In this document: piece after piece, positions 28,293 to 41,479 of the stretch
How the letters are laid out: every line of letters begins with the position of its first letter
Numbering within the stretch: position 1 is the stretch's first letter
Translations under genes and position numbers: made by a program
Source of the DNA: Brugia malayi
Lineage: Eukaryota; Nematoda; Chromadorea; Rhabditida; Onchocercidae
Direction: 5' to 3'
Assembly (NCBI RefSeq): GCF_000002995.4
Contig: NW_025062479.1
Location: forward strand, 22,812,721 to 22,876,720
Length of the DNA stretch: 64,000 nt
Notes under the pieces: model-generated
What the model saw: the letters and a program-made list of their open reading frames with translations, nothing else
Told to the model about the DNA's origin: nothing
Database searches by the model: none

Positions 28293-29599
28293 AACAGTAA
28301 TGCAGTAATATAAGTTAGTTTTAAGTAGATAATCAAAAAAAAAGTTTATAAGTTATGCATTTCCAATTCGATGACATATAAATGAAAAATATGAGAAAGT
28401 GTCCCAAATTTTATCAACGATTCGAATTACAAATGATTTTAAAACCAATCTGATAAAATGAAAACTAACATTTAAAATATGAAAAAATTTTTCATCAATT
28501 ATTCATTGTGAAAAGTAGGAATTTATATAATTACAAATTAAAAATGAAAAAAAAAAATTGAAAACACATTTAAACTATTATTTCTTACTTTTATTATTTT
28601 TTTTAAAAAAAAAAAGAAAAAAAGGATTTTTATTGATTGCTCTTATATTTCTTTTTTTTTTGAAAAAAAAATTAAAAACTTTTCTTTTTTAAAAAAAGTT
28701 GAAACATGGAAAGAAAAAAGAAGAAATAAATTAACAAATAAGAAATATAAGAATTAATATTGTTTAAAATAAAACTTAATGTAGAAGTAAAAATTTTTAT
28801 TGATTGTAAAAATTATAAATAAACTAAAATCAGAATTCCTATACTCAAATTTTATATATTTCAAAGACAATTAAATCACAATACGCTTACAAAATAAAAT
28901 TACAATTTGCTCTCAAAATTATTTTGATACAAAACAAAAACAAAACAAAAAAAGAAATTTCAATCTCTTTTCAATATATGGCGAATTTGTGTTTGTTACG
29001 AAAAAAAAAAAAATTTTACAATTATATTTCTTAATTTTTTTTTTTTTTTTTTTTTGGGTCAAATAAATCATTTTCTAATTAATGTCCTGAATCGGATACA
29101 GTTCAATCATTCTTTAGATCAATTGATCCGTTTTATCCTTTCTCTTTTTGCATTCGTTTCTTATTTGTAAAATTGGATGAGAATGATAAAATTGATATCA
29201 ATAATTAATAATTTGATAAATTTATACTATTTTGATAAAATATAGACATTACTTAATTCTGCTATTTATTACAAATCATTCATCAAATCTCTGATTTTTT
29301 CTTTTTCTCTCCATTTTTTAACTACAACAATAACAACATGATAATTTACATAGCAAATAAAATATTATTTGAGGTAGGAAAGTAAGTAGTACTTTAGATA
29401 AAGGAGTAATATTATGATAATATAGAAATAATACATTTTTGGTAAAAAAGTAAATATTATTTCAAACAAAAAGTTAAATATTATTTTGAGTTAAAAAGTT
29501 ACATATCACTTCAGATAAAAGAATCAATGAAATATGATTTTAAATAAAAGAATAAACAAATTATCGTATTCATATTTCAAAATGAAATGGTATATTTGT

Positions 29600-30200
29600 G
29601 GTTCGATGATATTCAAAGGTAATTTCTTGATAAAGTATAAAGTTGATAAAGTAAAGTAAAGTATAATTTATTACTTTATTTGTTTTTGATAAAGTATAGC
29701 AATTAAGAAATTACCTAAACAATAAAGTAAGGAAGTGTGGAAGAAGTTAAAATGATTGGAATATAAGTAAAGAAGAAGAACGAATTATCAGTTATACTTA
29801 TCATATATCTAATTATCACTGATAATGTCCTAAACAACTATTATTCAATTAAATTTTTAATTTAGAATTAAAAGTTGTAATTAATGAATATTTCGAACCA
29901 AAATTTAAAAATGTTATTGTTTTGGTATTAATTTTTTTTTTTTTTTTGATTAGACAAAAAATACCTGCAAAAAATACCATTAGGTGTTAGTATTTACAGC
30001 TATGATAAATAATACTTTTGTTACTGATAAAAGAAATTATCATTATATTTATCAGTTTTTTCTTTTAAATAATGTTAACATTTTTATCAGGTTGCTGATC
30101 ATATGTATCAGCTATTTTTAAATGATAACAACGTTTTTATCAGTTCACTGATAAATTACTGATCGTTTGATTAGCAAATGATAATGAATGCATAAATAGC
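29600..30200. promoter_or_regulatory. Cluster of GATA-type sites upstream of the MFP2-like gene
   Basis: I count roughly 15 TGATAA or TTATCA motifs in about 600 bases ending some 220 bases before the MFP2 start codon. This is well above what base composition alone predicts (about one). In C. elegans the GATA factor ELT-1 is known to activate sperm genes through such sites, so a role in spermatogenic expression is plausible. TGATAA is also common elsewhere in this window, which weakens the case. Confidence 0.4.
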
Positions 30201-30421
30201 ATTCAATCCTCTTAAACATTTGACTATAAATAGTTTAACCATTTGCAGAATAATATTTGAATAAATTAACTAAAAATAATTATTGATTAATTTTAATTTT
30301 ATTAAATTTATAAGTATGTTAAAATTTTCAAAATGATTATTCATTGTAACATTTCATTTCCCAGCTTATCGTCTGCATTGTTAGCTTCAACTGATTGATC
30401 ATAGGAAATTGATAGTAAACG

Positions 30422-33025
30422 ATGGGTAATCCACCAGCACAAGAAGATACCTGGGCATTTGGCCCAATTGGATCACCGTTTCCGGATAATCCGGTTCATG
30501 CATTAGATCAACCAAATCAATATGTTGCATTATGGTACAAACACGGAAAACCGATTCATGGTCGAGCATGGAATAACGGCGGAGTACTCGAATGCTCATT
30601 TCCGTATAAAAAAGCTGAACTAACTGGTGCTAAAGATTTAGGAGGACAAATTCAAGTTTGATTTCAAATTTAAATTCAAATTCAAAATTTGAATTACCAT
30701 AAATTAATGGAATAAAAAAAATGCATTTTCATAGTAAATATATGCTAGAAATTAATTTATAAAATTTTTTTATTGTTTGATATATGCAATAGCGATAAGT
30801 AATAAAATTCAACCGTTTTTTTTTTTTTTTTTTTTCACCTATTTTAGTTAAATAAATTAGCTAAGAGAAAAATTTGAATTTTTTGTTAAACTTCCATCTT
30901 CCTTGTTATTCCAATATTTTCTATATTATTAATTTGTCTGGATTTGGAAAATTATTAAAATTTCTAATTGTAATTCTTTTCCTCAATTTTTTTTCTGACT
31001 TTTTAATCAACAAGAAATGTTTCTCATTTAAATCATCCTTTAAATTGATCAAATTTTTAGAAATTTTTATTTCATTTTACAACTAAAACTACAAATGCAA
31101 ATGCAACTCATTTTGTATCTTACTACTAAAATAAATAACCTTTCAATGATCTTTTTAATATTCTTTAAAATAATTTAATTAGTATTATATCATATATTTT
31201 ATGAAAATTTTATCAAAATTAAAATTTAATGAAATAAAAAAAAACTAGCCATTATAGGATTAACAAATAAAAATTTTAGATATTACAATACAAAGGTGAT
31301 CACAATTCACTTGGATTTTGGTACGAATGGATTAAATACAAAGATCGTTTCGAGAAAACCGAAGAGCGACAAAAGTTGAAATGTGGCGATTCATTGCCAA
31401 TCTTCTGGAAAAATCGTAAAGATGGTCCACTTATGGGTTATTTAGATGCAACCGAAATGGTTGGTTAATCCGGAACCGAATGAATTGAGTCAAATTAAAT
31501 ACTTATCTTTTTTGTTAACAAATTACAAATATTTCCTTGCAAATCTTTCATCATTTAACAACAAATTACATCATTTCAAAATTCATAAAATATAAAGTTT
31601 TTTTTTTTTTTTCTCATCACTATCATTTAATGATAATTGATAAGTTATACTATCTGTTTAAGCTGTTATCCTAATTTTGCTTATCAAATAACAATATATA
31701 TCAGGTAAAGTAAGCAGTAATAATTTCTTATTATGTATCAAAGTAACATAGAATGGATAATAAAAGTAGTTAATTGTTTCTAAATGAGTGTAAGATAAGA
31801 TAATTAATTGCAGATGTTTAAATTTTAACATTCAAATTTCATTTATAAGAATTATTTTTTTTTTTTGATTTCAAAAATAAAATTTTAATTGATAGGCACA
31901 TTTTTCGCATGATGGTAAGACGGAAATATTACAAGGAACTGTACTTGATGATATGTATATTATTGTACGTAACATCAAAGGTGGACCACCTGGTTGTGAA
32001 TGCAAGAAATGTTATATACCACCACCGCCACCACCAAAACCAGAAGAACCACCACCACCACCACCTGGACCACCGCCACCAAGAATTATGCGTGATGAAT
32101 GGATGGATATACGTATGGGTGATCCATGGCCAAAACGAAAATTGGTGCAAGCACTTGGAAAAACATTAGATACGGTACCAAAAGAAGATCCAAATCAGTA
32201 TGTAGCACTATGGTACCAACAAGGTGAACCAATTATGGGTAGAATATGGAAAGATAGCAATGGAAAAGTTTGTTTTCTTTTTTAAAAAAAAAAAGACAAG
32301 CTTGGAAATCATAAAGAAATCATCAAAATTTATTTGAAAACACTGAAATTGAAACTAAGCTTGTCTTAGATTAAATTACCATAAAAGTATGAGATGATGA
32401 ATTATTAATTTCAAACTATTTTGATCAATTTTTGATTTTTTGATTTCAAATGTGAAGTGAGATTTAAAATCTAAACGTCTTCCTTCACCTACCTAATAAT
32501 TTGTAAATTAATCAAAAATTAAAACTAAATTACAGGTTGCAGCAGCATTTGGCTGGAATGGACATGAATATCGTGATAAAGTTGGATCCTTGCAAGTATT
32601 AGTTGAGCTTGGACATCACGTGCGTGGCTACGACTATTCTTGGCAACCATTCTCGGTATGCGGTACATTCGGTGAAAAAGAATGGCTTCCAGTTTATGTC
32701 GATTATAAAGGGATCATTTCACCTTGCGTCATCACATGGGAAGGAAAACAAATCCTTGGAAAGGTGAAATTTAAATTTTATTCAAATTTAAAAGTATGAT
32801 CAAATTTAAACTCAATCGAAATTGATTAGGCACAGCATTGATTAAGAGATGATTAAAAGCTTATCGGATTGATCAGAATTAAAATATATCCTAACTGATT
32901 GATATTTGTAAAGATAAAGAATGAAAAGAGGAGATTCACAGTGTGAGATCTATCAATTTGAGTTGCAAAAAAAAATCAAAAATATGTTTCTTCATAAATA
33001 ATAAAATGACCTAGATCCCAGAAAT

Positions 33026-33065
<40 letters not shown>

Positions 33066-33507
33066 GGACGGTAGAAGAGACGGATTTAAGGCAATTAAAT
33101 AAGTCAAGGAAGAAAATGAATCATACAGATTAACTTATCTAGTTACTATCGTTTAAAATTTTTCTATGTTACAATTTAAAGCTTTTTTTCATTGAATAAT
33201 TAATAATTAGACTAGTGGAATTTTACTAATTTTAATATATGCTTTGAACTAATGCTTAGATGATAAATGGTAGAAGCGAGAAATATGTATACCTCATCTT
33301 TCATCTATTATCATACGTATAAAATGTATCTAACATTGATAATTTATAGATTAGTTATTTCAAATCATCAATTAATTACAGGTTGATATTCGTAACGAAA
33401 GAGCAAGTGCAGCTTTCTCAGGCAAAGAAAATATCCTAGTTGGTCCAAAGGTACAACCACAATTGGTATTATGTCGCAAAGCAAGACCAGGATATCATTT
33501 CGAATAA
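30422..33507 (+). CDS. MFP2-like MSP-fibre (sperm motility) protein
   Basis: Five exons, all introns phase 0: 30422-30655, 31280-31459, 31896-32267, 32536-32763, 33382-33507; 379 residues. I recognise the nematode MFP2 family, cytosolic sperm proteins that promote assembly of the major sperm protein cytoskeleton driving amoeboid crawling. Seen: two related halves. The first opens [14 protein letters not shown] and has [20 protein letters not shown]; the second repeats it as [19 protein letters not shown]. They are joined at about residues 179-200 by a Pro-rich linker ([17 protein letters not shown]) after a CECKKC motif, followed by [15 protein letters not shown]. No signal peptide or membrane segment. 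The ATG fits the conserved N-terminus. The family assignment rests on remembered motifs, not a search. Convergent with ketohexokinase. Confidence 0.8.
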
Positions 33508-33523
33508 TTCTAATCCAAGTGGA

Positions 33524-33573
33524 AATAAAATTCATAATGATTTTGGGAAATATATATATCTGAATGAAATAAA
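33524..33573 (+). terminator. Poly(A) signals of the MFP2-like gene
   Basis: Two AATAAA hexamers follow the MFP2 stop codon, at 33524-33529 and 33568-33573, at normal distances for nematode 3' ends. Confidence 0.5.
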
Positions 33574-33842
33574 TTTGGAATAATGAGATAAAATGGAATA
33601 AAATTATATACATACATAGCGTAAAGTAGATAAGATTTATAATACCTGAATTGTTTATGCTTATAACAGTATGAAAACGATTCCAGAAAGACTCAATGAG
33701 CGACGACAACTAATTCCGGAAATTTAGTAGGTGAATAGAGTTGCTTTACCGCCGCTTACTACATCACTCATTACTGAAATTACCCATTGTTTTATCTCAA
33801 ATTATGTTCATATTAAAGTTTTACATTTCTTTAAATCTCTTT

Positions 33843-36800
33843 TTAGCTTACATCCAATCCAAGCAATCCTCGTTTGGCTACTTTTTTGCCCGTAATTCGG
33901 CAAGCTTTTACTAATACATCCCTCAAACTATTACCCTCATTGAGGAAATGTATACAACATGCGATAAAACAGTCCCCAGCCCCAAGGGTATCAATAGCTG
34001 GTCCAGCTTCCATATAAGCATCAACTGATATAAGCTCTCCATTCGTAGTATGTCGAGCAGCTGCACCCTGAAGTAAACTACCAGTAGAAGTAAACTAGTA
34101 GTGTTGACTTATGAAAACAAAATTATTAATGAACTTGATAATAACAAGCACTTTACATCCTAAAATATTCACACATATTTGAAAATTTTAAAAAAACTCA
34201 AAGAAATGACATTAACTGACAAATTACTTAATGTGTTTACACAATAGCTATGAAAATTGTTTATAATTCGCAAGTAAAGCAAAAATAACAAAAGAAACAA
34301 ATTTTTCATAAATTGAAACCTGTTCTGCCCAGGGGCAAATTACGATAGCATGTGATGCACCGTATTTTTGTTGTATACCAATTACAGCTTCTTCCTTATT
34401 CCGGAAACCTTTCTTCCTAAATGCATTTGGTTAATTATTTATGATAATGCAAAAGTATTAAAAGTTATCTGTTTACTTCGCTGTTTTCTTCAGTTAATGC
34501 TATTTCAATAAATGTCACTATACTCAAAAAATACAACCAGTTGTATATGTCGGAAAACCGAAATACTTATAATATGTCGAAACAATCGAAGTAATTTTGT
34601 ATTAAATTTTGAATAAAATAAATATCTGTAGACTAAAGATTGTCTTATCTGAATATTTCAAGACAAATATAAAATTATTTCAGTTTCATACATCAAATGA
34701 GAAATAATTTATCCAAGACTTATTTTCCAACTATAGTTAAGCTTATGTGCATTGTGTAGAATTTTTTTTAAATTGAATGTATACATCGCCTTAGTACAAT
34801 TCTCTTTCCTCACTTAGTTAATTTACCCAAAAGAATTGTAATAATGTACTTCGAACCAGGATCATTCATTTCCATGTATTTACTCAATTTACTTTTAACA
34901 ATAGTAACGGTAAAGTGTGAACAGAATGACAGTTACAAATAAAAAATAATTCTCTTTCCTCACTTAGCAATTTAACCAAAAGGATTATAACGTTTGGTAG
35001 ACTACTGATATCCCTTAGTGATATTTTTCTATTATTATTTCCTATTATTATATTTGGAGGATATTTACAATGTTAGTAGGATCAATAGGGATGGATTAGT
35101 TCTAATCAGGAAAAGTAAGGTTTTGTTTACTGATATGTTTATTGATTTCATCTAGGATTCTTAAAAGATCAGATCTCCCTTAAAGCATCTAAATTTTCTA
35201 TTTAAGTCATCGGAAAGCAAAAATAGAATACTCTTCAGTGTTCTAGAATATATCTTTAGAATATATCATACTTAATATATTCTAAAAATGATATGAGGTA
35301 CCATCCTGCACTATCTCAACTCTGTCAATGCTTTGAAACTACCACACTCATAATTATAGCACTGACAGATAAATTAAATGAAATGAACAACATAACATAT
35401 TATTCTAATTTTTAACTTATTACTCCGATTCAATAATCCTGAATTTCAAATCGAGGGATGACTGGGCTGGTTTAATGAAATCATTTCCCAGTTAAGATAT
35501 TTGAATGTTCCACATTTTCACAAATAAATCAAAGTGTTAAAGTAAAAAGATACCTTGCAAAATCTTTCGACACAAAGACAACATCTACAAGCGGTATAGC
35601 ATTTTCAAGAGTTTCAAAATCTCGAACCTTCTCACATTCCAACGATAATTTTGGCTTTTCATTATTTTGTCTCGACACGAGAACATACTTTATCATTGTG
35701 ATAAGATTTTCAAAATTTCTTCCTGGAAAAAAGAGAAAAGTATGGTGAATAATACAAAGAGATAAAAGAACCATTTCTACAAAAAAAATACTTGCATCAT
35801 AGTTTAAAAAAAAAAAAAAAAAAAAACTATGAACCTTCAAAATGTATCCAAGAAAAAATGCTAATATCTGGAAAAGCAAGTTGAAATTCTTCGCAATTTG
35901 GTTCTTGCAACTGTCCCCTGCAGTGATATTAAGAAACATATATGCCTTAGATGTCTGAAAAGCAAAAAATGCTAGCCTTAGCTATCAATAAGTAGTATTT
36001 GAATGAAAAGTATATTCTTAAATTTTTTTTAAAAAAAAAAAAAAAACATGAATCTAAATGGATCAATCTCAAAATTGTTACTTCCCTTTTTTATTGGTAT
36101 ATATATATATATAACATGAGAATACCTGTAATGTAGAATTGTTCTGGAGCCGGTCCTTTCATTAACAATAACTGTTGATGTCGGCAAATCACCATTCAAA
36201 CGATGAACACAATGTTTCGATGAAATACCAACTTTGGTTAATAATCTAAAATCTTCCAAAATTAGTCAAATAATTGGACAAATTAACAAAACACTTTAAT
36301 AACTAATATGCTTACGAAGTAATAATAGAGCAATTGATTGGAATTGCTGAAAATAGTATCGAATGAGAATTGAGCTGATTTAAAACGACGACATTATTTG
36401 TAGCATTGCCTCCAGCTGACCAAATCTACAACAATTAGATTTGCTCATTTTCTTTATTGTAATTAATTTCAGTAGAATAGAAATAAGTTGCAGTAAGTAA
36501 TTTAAATTATGCAAATAATTTATATGAATTTTATTTTAGGATTAGAAAAATAAAGATTTAAGAATAGCTTAGAACATGAAGTATTTATACTTTATGATAT
36601 TTAAAAAAGCTAGGCTAGCAAATGAGAAATTTGTTAGATGAATTGAATTAATTCTCTTTTTTCTAATAGCATACTATATAATGATAAAAAAGAAAAAAAT
36701 CTTGAGTTCATTAAGAAGAGTAAACGATTGTATCAAATTGTTTATCAATGTTTAGAAACATTAAAATGAGTGCTTTTTTTTTTTTTTTTTTTTTGCCGAG

Positions 36801-36992
36801 ATGAATCAATACTCTAAATGTTGTCATCGTAACAAACTCAAATTATGACAAACAAAAAAAAATGTATATACCTTTTCATTCTTTTTTTACCTGTTCTAAT
36901 ACTCGAGAATCACTGTCCTCAATTGGAAAGCTTTCGGCATAATTGATGATATCAACACAAGTTAATCCAACGATAAGGATTTGTTTATCCAT
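33843..36992 (-). CDS. KHK: Ketohexokinase (fructokinase, PfkB family)
   Basis: Seven exons: 36992-36891, 36425-36316, 36245-36126, 35917-35835, 35722-35554, 34416-34320, 34067-33843; 906 nt, 301 residues, against about 298 in mammals. The enzyme phosphorylates fructose at C1 with ATP in the cytosol. Motifs in order: MDKQILIVGLTCVDI, SAGGNATNN (substrate-side PfkB signature 1, residues 37-45), GSRTILHYR, SWIHFEGRN, DVVFVSKDFA, and the C-terminal PfkB signature DTLGAGDCF with GAGD at 256-259, whose Asp259 is the catalytic base. Animal ketohexokinases usually have GAGDTF, so Cys replaces Thr here. No frameshift or missing active-site residue is visible. Intron 5 (34417-35553) is the longest and contains a duplicated ~43-bp segment. 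A mitochondrial DNA insertion lies about 480 bp upstream of the start codon. Confidence 0.92.
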
Positions 36993-37475
36993 AGCAAAAT
37001 TTCACATAAAGGAATCAATTTGATAAACAAAGAAAAAGAAAACATCTGACTGAAAAAAAAAAATTAATGTTTTATAAATTAAATTTCAAAAAAAACCTTT
37101 TAGCAATTGCTACTTTCTTCGCCATCAGAAAATTAGCATCAAAAACAATTTTTGAAAATAATATTCCACGTAAATTTTTCATCGAATTAAAAACAAAAAC
37201 TTCCATCAATACTTGATATGAAAATAGTTGCATCCCAATATTAGTTTTTGTTCTTTTCTTTTTCCATAAAAATTCAAAAATAATAGTAATTTTAAAAACA
37301 ATTATCATCAATCAATTATCATTAATTATTACTTTTCTTGTCTATCATTTCTTTTTCATTTATTATTATTTTATTATTATTATTATTTTATCATTTTTTT
37401 ATGTCACAAAAAGTTTGAAAAATGTTTTCCAAACAAACTACAAAAACTTTTAATACCAATGCGCTTCGCTTCTAT
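36993..37475. other. Ketohexokinase upstream region
   Basis: AT-rich sequence between the ketohexokinase start and the mitochondrial insertion. It should contain the ketohexokinase promoter, but I cannot point to a specific element. A short TTATTATTA run lies at about 37360-37390. Confidence 0.5.
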
Positions 37476-38015
37476 GTCTTCTGGAGCACCAAGTATAACA
37501 GGTAATATTCAATTACCAAAACCGCCGATCAAAATAGGCATCACTATAAAAAAAATCATTAAAACCCCATGCATAGTTAAAACAGAATTATATACTTGAC
37601 CACTACCAAAAAACAAATAACCACCAGGCCTAGAGAGCTCAAAACGAATAATTATAGATAATAAAGATCCACCTAAGCCTGCCCAGTAACCTAAAACAAT
37701 ATAATAAGTACCAATAGTCTTATGATTAACAGTATTAATAATCCTCTGCTTTAATACATTACCAAAAGTCATACCACAAAAAATATTCATATTAAATAAC
37801 AAAAATAAACCAAAAAAAATTATAAACCATAAAAATTAAAGGTAAACAAACAACAGCCCGGCTATCACAAACATACCTAACTTTATTGCCTACCATAAAA
37901 CAAACCATAACATAAATAGAATAATAAAACGAAACTAAATAATAAATAAAAAGAAAAAAAACACTAAAATAAAAAACAGAACTAAACCAATTTAATATTA
38001 AATACTCAGAAAATG
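37476..38015 (-). pseudogene. NUMT: mitochondrial nad4 3' end plus cox1 5' end
   Basis: Nuclear copy of mitochondrial DNA, about 540 bp. On the minus strand, about 38015-37792 reads through the C-terminus of NADH dehydrogenase subunit 4 (ending [13 protein letters not shown] and TAA at 37794-37792). Partly overlapping it, about 37808-37476 is the start of cytochrome c oxidase subunit I, with [40 protein letters not shown] and IGGFGN. Continuing past IGGFGN needs TGA read as Trp, as in the invertebrate mitochondrial code, after which LPVILGAPE follows and similarity stops near 37476. The nad4-cox1 adjacency matches nematode mitochondrial order. Both frames are intact under the mitochondrial code, so the insertion is young or under-decayed. 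It abuts satellite DNA on the right. It cannot be expressed properly from the nucleus. Confidence 0.9.
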
Positions 38016-39925
38016 AAATGAAAGAATCTAATATTTATATAAAAAAAAGAAAGAATGAAATATATAAAATGAAAGAAAGAATCTAATATTTATTTATAAA
38101 AATAATGAAAGAATCTAATATTTATTTATAAAAAAAATGAAAGAATCTAATATTTATTTATAAAAATAATGAAAGAATGAAATTATTATAAAATGAAAAG
38201 AAAGAATCTAATATTTATTTATAAAAATAATGAAAGAATCTAATATTTATTTATAAAAATAATGAAAGAATGAAATATATAAAATGAAAAGAAAGAATCT
38301 AATATTTATTTATAAAATAATGAAAGAATCTAATATTTATTTATAAAAATAATGAAAGAATGAAATATTATAAAATGAAAAGAAAGAATCTAATATTTAT
38401 TTATAAAAATAATATGAAAGAATCTAATATTTATTTATAAAAATAATGAAAGAATGAAATATATAAAATGAAAAGATCTAATATTTATTTATAAAAAATA
38501 ATGAAAGAATCTAATATTTATTTATAAAAATAATGAAAGAATCTAATATTTATTTATAAAAATAATGAAAGAATGAAATATATAAAAATGAAAAGAAAGA
38601 ATCTAATATTTATTTATAAAAATAATGAAAGAATCTAATATTTATTTATAAAAATAATGAAAGAATGAAATATATAAAATGAAAAGAAAGAATCTAAAAT
38701 ATTTTATTTATAAAAAATAATGAAAGAATCTAATATTTATTTATAAAAATAATGAAAATCTAATATTTATTTATAAAAATAATGAAAGAATGAAATATAT
38801 AAAATGAAAAGAAAGAATCTAATATTTATTTATAAAAATAATGAAAGAATCTAATATTTATTTATAAAAATAATAAAAAGAATCTAATATTTATTTATAA
38901 AATAATGAAAGAATCTAATATTTATTATAAAAATAATAAGAATCTAATATTTATTTATAAAAATAAATGAAAGAATCTAATATTTATTTATAAAAATAAT
39001 GAAAGAATCCTAATATTATTTATAAAAATAATGAAAGAATCTAAATATTTATTAATAAAAAATAATAAAGAATCTAATATTTATTTATAAAAATAATGAA
39101 AAGAATTCTAATATTTATTTATAAAAATAATGAAAGAATCTAATATTATTTATAAAAATAATGAAGAATCTAATATTTATTTATAAAAATAATAAAAGAA
39201 TCTAATATTTATTTATAAAAATAATGAAAGAATCTAATATTTATTAAAAATAATGAAAGAATCTAATATTATTTATAAAAATAATGAAAGAATGAAATAT
39301 ATAAATGAAAAGAAAAGAATCTATATTTATTTATAAAATAATGAAAGAATCTAATATTTATTTATAAAAATAATGAAGAATCTAATATTTATTTTATAAA
39401 AATAATGAAAGAATCTAATATTTATTTATAAAAATAAATGAAAGAATCTAATATTTATTTATTAAAAATAATGAAAGAATAAATTATATAAAATGAAAAG
39501 AAAGAATTCTAATATTTATTTATAAAATAATGAAAGAATCTAATATTTATTTATAAAATAATGAAAGAATCTAATATTTATTTATAAAATAATGAAAGAA
39601 TGAATATTATTATAAAAAAAAAAGAAAGAATCTAATATTTTATTTATAAAAATAATGAAAGAATCTAATAATTTATTTATAAAAATAATGAAAGAATCTA
39701 ATATTTATTATAAAAATAATGAAAGAATCTAAATATTTATTATAAAAATAATGAAAGAATCTAATATTTATTTATAAAATAATGAAAGTAATATTTATTA
39801 TAATAATAATGAAAGAATGAAATATATAAATGAAAGAAAGAATCTATATTTATTTATAAAAATAATGAAAGAATCTAATATTTATTTATAAAAATAATGA
39901 AAGAATCTAATATTTTATTTATAAA
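38016..39925. repeat. AT-rich satellite array A, ~32-bp unit
   Basis: Dozens of copies of a ~32-bp unit with the core AATGAAAGAATCTAATATT followed by TATTTATAAAA. A second unit type (GAATGAAATATATAAAATGA) is interspersed at intervals, giving a loose higher-order pattern. Copies vary mostly by one-base indels in A/T runs. Confidence 0.95.
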
Positions 39926-40205
39926 ATATTTTAATGATAGTATCAGTGTATTATTAATTTGCCTAAGTTAATTTAAATTATATTATGTTTTGCTGATAAC
40001 AAATTTGATAATAAATCGGTTTGCTAATATGGGCACACTCATATTTTTTAAGAAAATTCTGTAAGAAATTGTAAATTTTTATAAAAAAGCATATTTGCAT
40101 AATTTTTTTCAATGCTTTACTTTCCAATGAATAACAAAAAAAAAGATGATAAATGTTGAAAATTGAAATGTTTATTAATCAATACTTCGACAATTTTCAA
40201 ATAGC
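39926..40205. other. Unique island splitting the satellite
   Basis: About 280 bases of non-repetitive AT-rich sequence interrupt the 32-bp satellite. No ORF, terminal repeats or flanking duplication are evident. It may be old flanking DNA or a short insertion. Confidence 0.6.
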
Positions 40206-41268
40206 TTTATTTATAAAAATAATGAAAGAATGAAATATATAAAATGGAAAGAATAATATATAAATAAAAGAAAGAATCTAATATTTATTTATAAAAATAA
40301 TGAAAGATCTAATTTATAAAATAATGAAAGAATCTAATATTTATTTATAATAATAATGAAAGAATGAAATATAAAATGAAAAGAATCTAATATTTATTTA
40401 TAATAATAATGAAAGAATCTATATTTATTTATAAAAATAAATGAAAGAATCTAATATTTTATATATAATGAAAGAATGAAATATATAAAATGAAAGAATC
40501 TAATATTTATTATAATAATGAAAGAATCTAATATTTATTTATAAAAATAATGAAAGAATCTAATATTTATTTATAAAATAATGAAGAATCTAATATTTAT
40601 TTATAAAAAATAATGAAAGAATCTAATATTTATTTATAATAATAATGAAAGAATGAAATATATAAAATGAAAAATAAAGAAAGAATCTAATATTTATTTA
40701 TAATAAATAATGAAAGAATCTAATATTTATTTTATAAAAATAATGAAAGAATCTAATATTTATTTATAAAAATAATAAAGAATCTAATATTTATTTATAA
40801 AAATAATGAAAGAATCTAATATTTATTTATAAAAATAATAAAAGAATCTAATATTTATTTATAAAATAATGAAAGAATCTAATATTTATTTATAAAAATA
40901 ATAAAATATAATTATAATATTTATAAAAATAAATGAAAGAATCTAATATTTATTTAATAAAAATAATGAAAAGAATCTAATATTTATTTATAAAAATAAT
41001 GAAAGAATCTAATATTTATTTATAAAAATAATGAAAGAATCTAATATTTATTTATAAAAATAATAAAAGAATCTAATATATAAAATGAAAAGAAAGAATC
41101 TAATATTTATTTATAAAAATAATGAAAGAATCTAATATTTATTTATAAAAATAATAAAAGAATCTAATATTTATTTATAAAAATAATGAAAGAATCTAAT
41201 ATTTATTTATAAAAATAATAAAAGAATCTAATACATAAAATGAAAAGAAAGAATCTAATATTTCATTA
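40206..41268. repeat. AT-rich satellite array B, same ~32-bp unit
   Basis: Continuation of the array before the unique island, with the same core units and the same interspersed variant. Confidence 0.95.
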
Positions 41269-41479
41269 TGAACAATGTTCCATTCAATTTTTTGTGCGAA
41301 ATTCAAAATTCTTTGTTAGTTAAATAGACAATCGGTTTCAAAAAAAAATTATTCATAGTGAAGTAACAGACTAAAATAATTTTAATTAGAATGAAAAGAA
41401 AAAAAAAAGAAGAAGATTCTTATGACAAAATAAGCTAAACTCATAAACTAAATTCATATGACAAAATAGAATATTTAAA

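Larger units (their letters stand above)
24366..30421. other. Gene-free AT-rich region upstream of MFP2
   Basis: No exon-like sequence was found on either strand. It holds poly-A/poly-T tracts, a TAGATAGATG/GATTGATTGATT simple repeat (about 25975-26070), a perfect 14-bp hairpin at 28262-28292 and, near its right end, many TGATAA/TTATCA motifs (see the separate entry). Confidence 0.6.

Noticed and set aside
32590..32799. Separate small ORF on the plus strand
   Set aside because: It is exon 4 of the MFP2-like gene read through its donor site.
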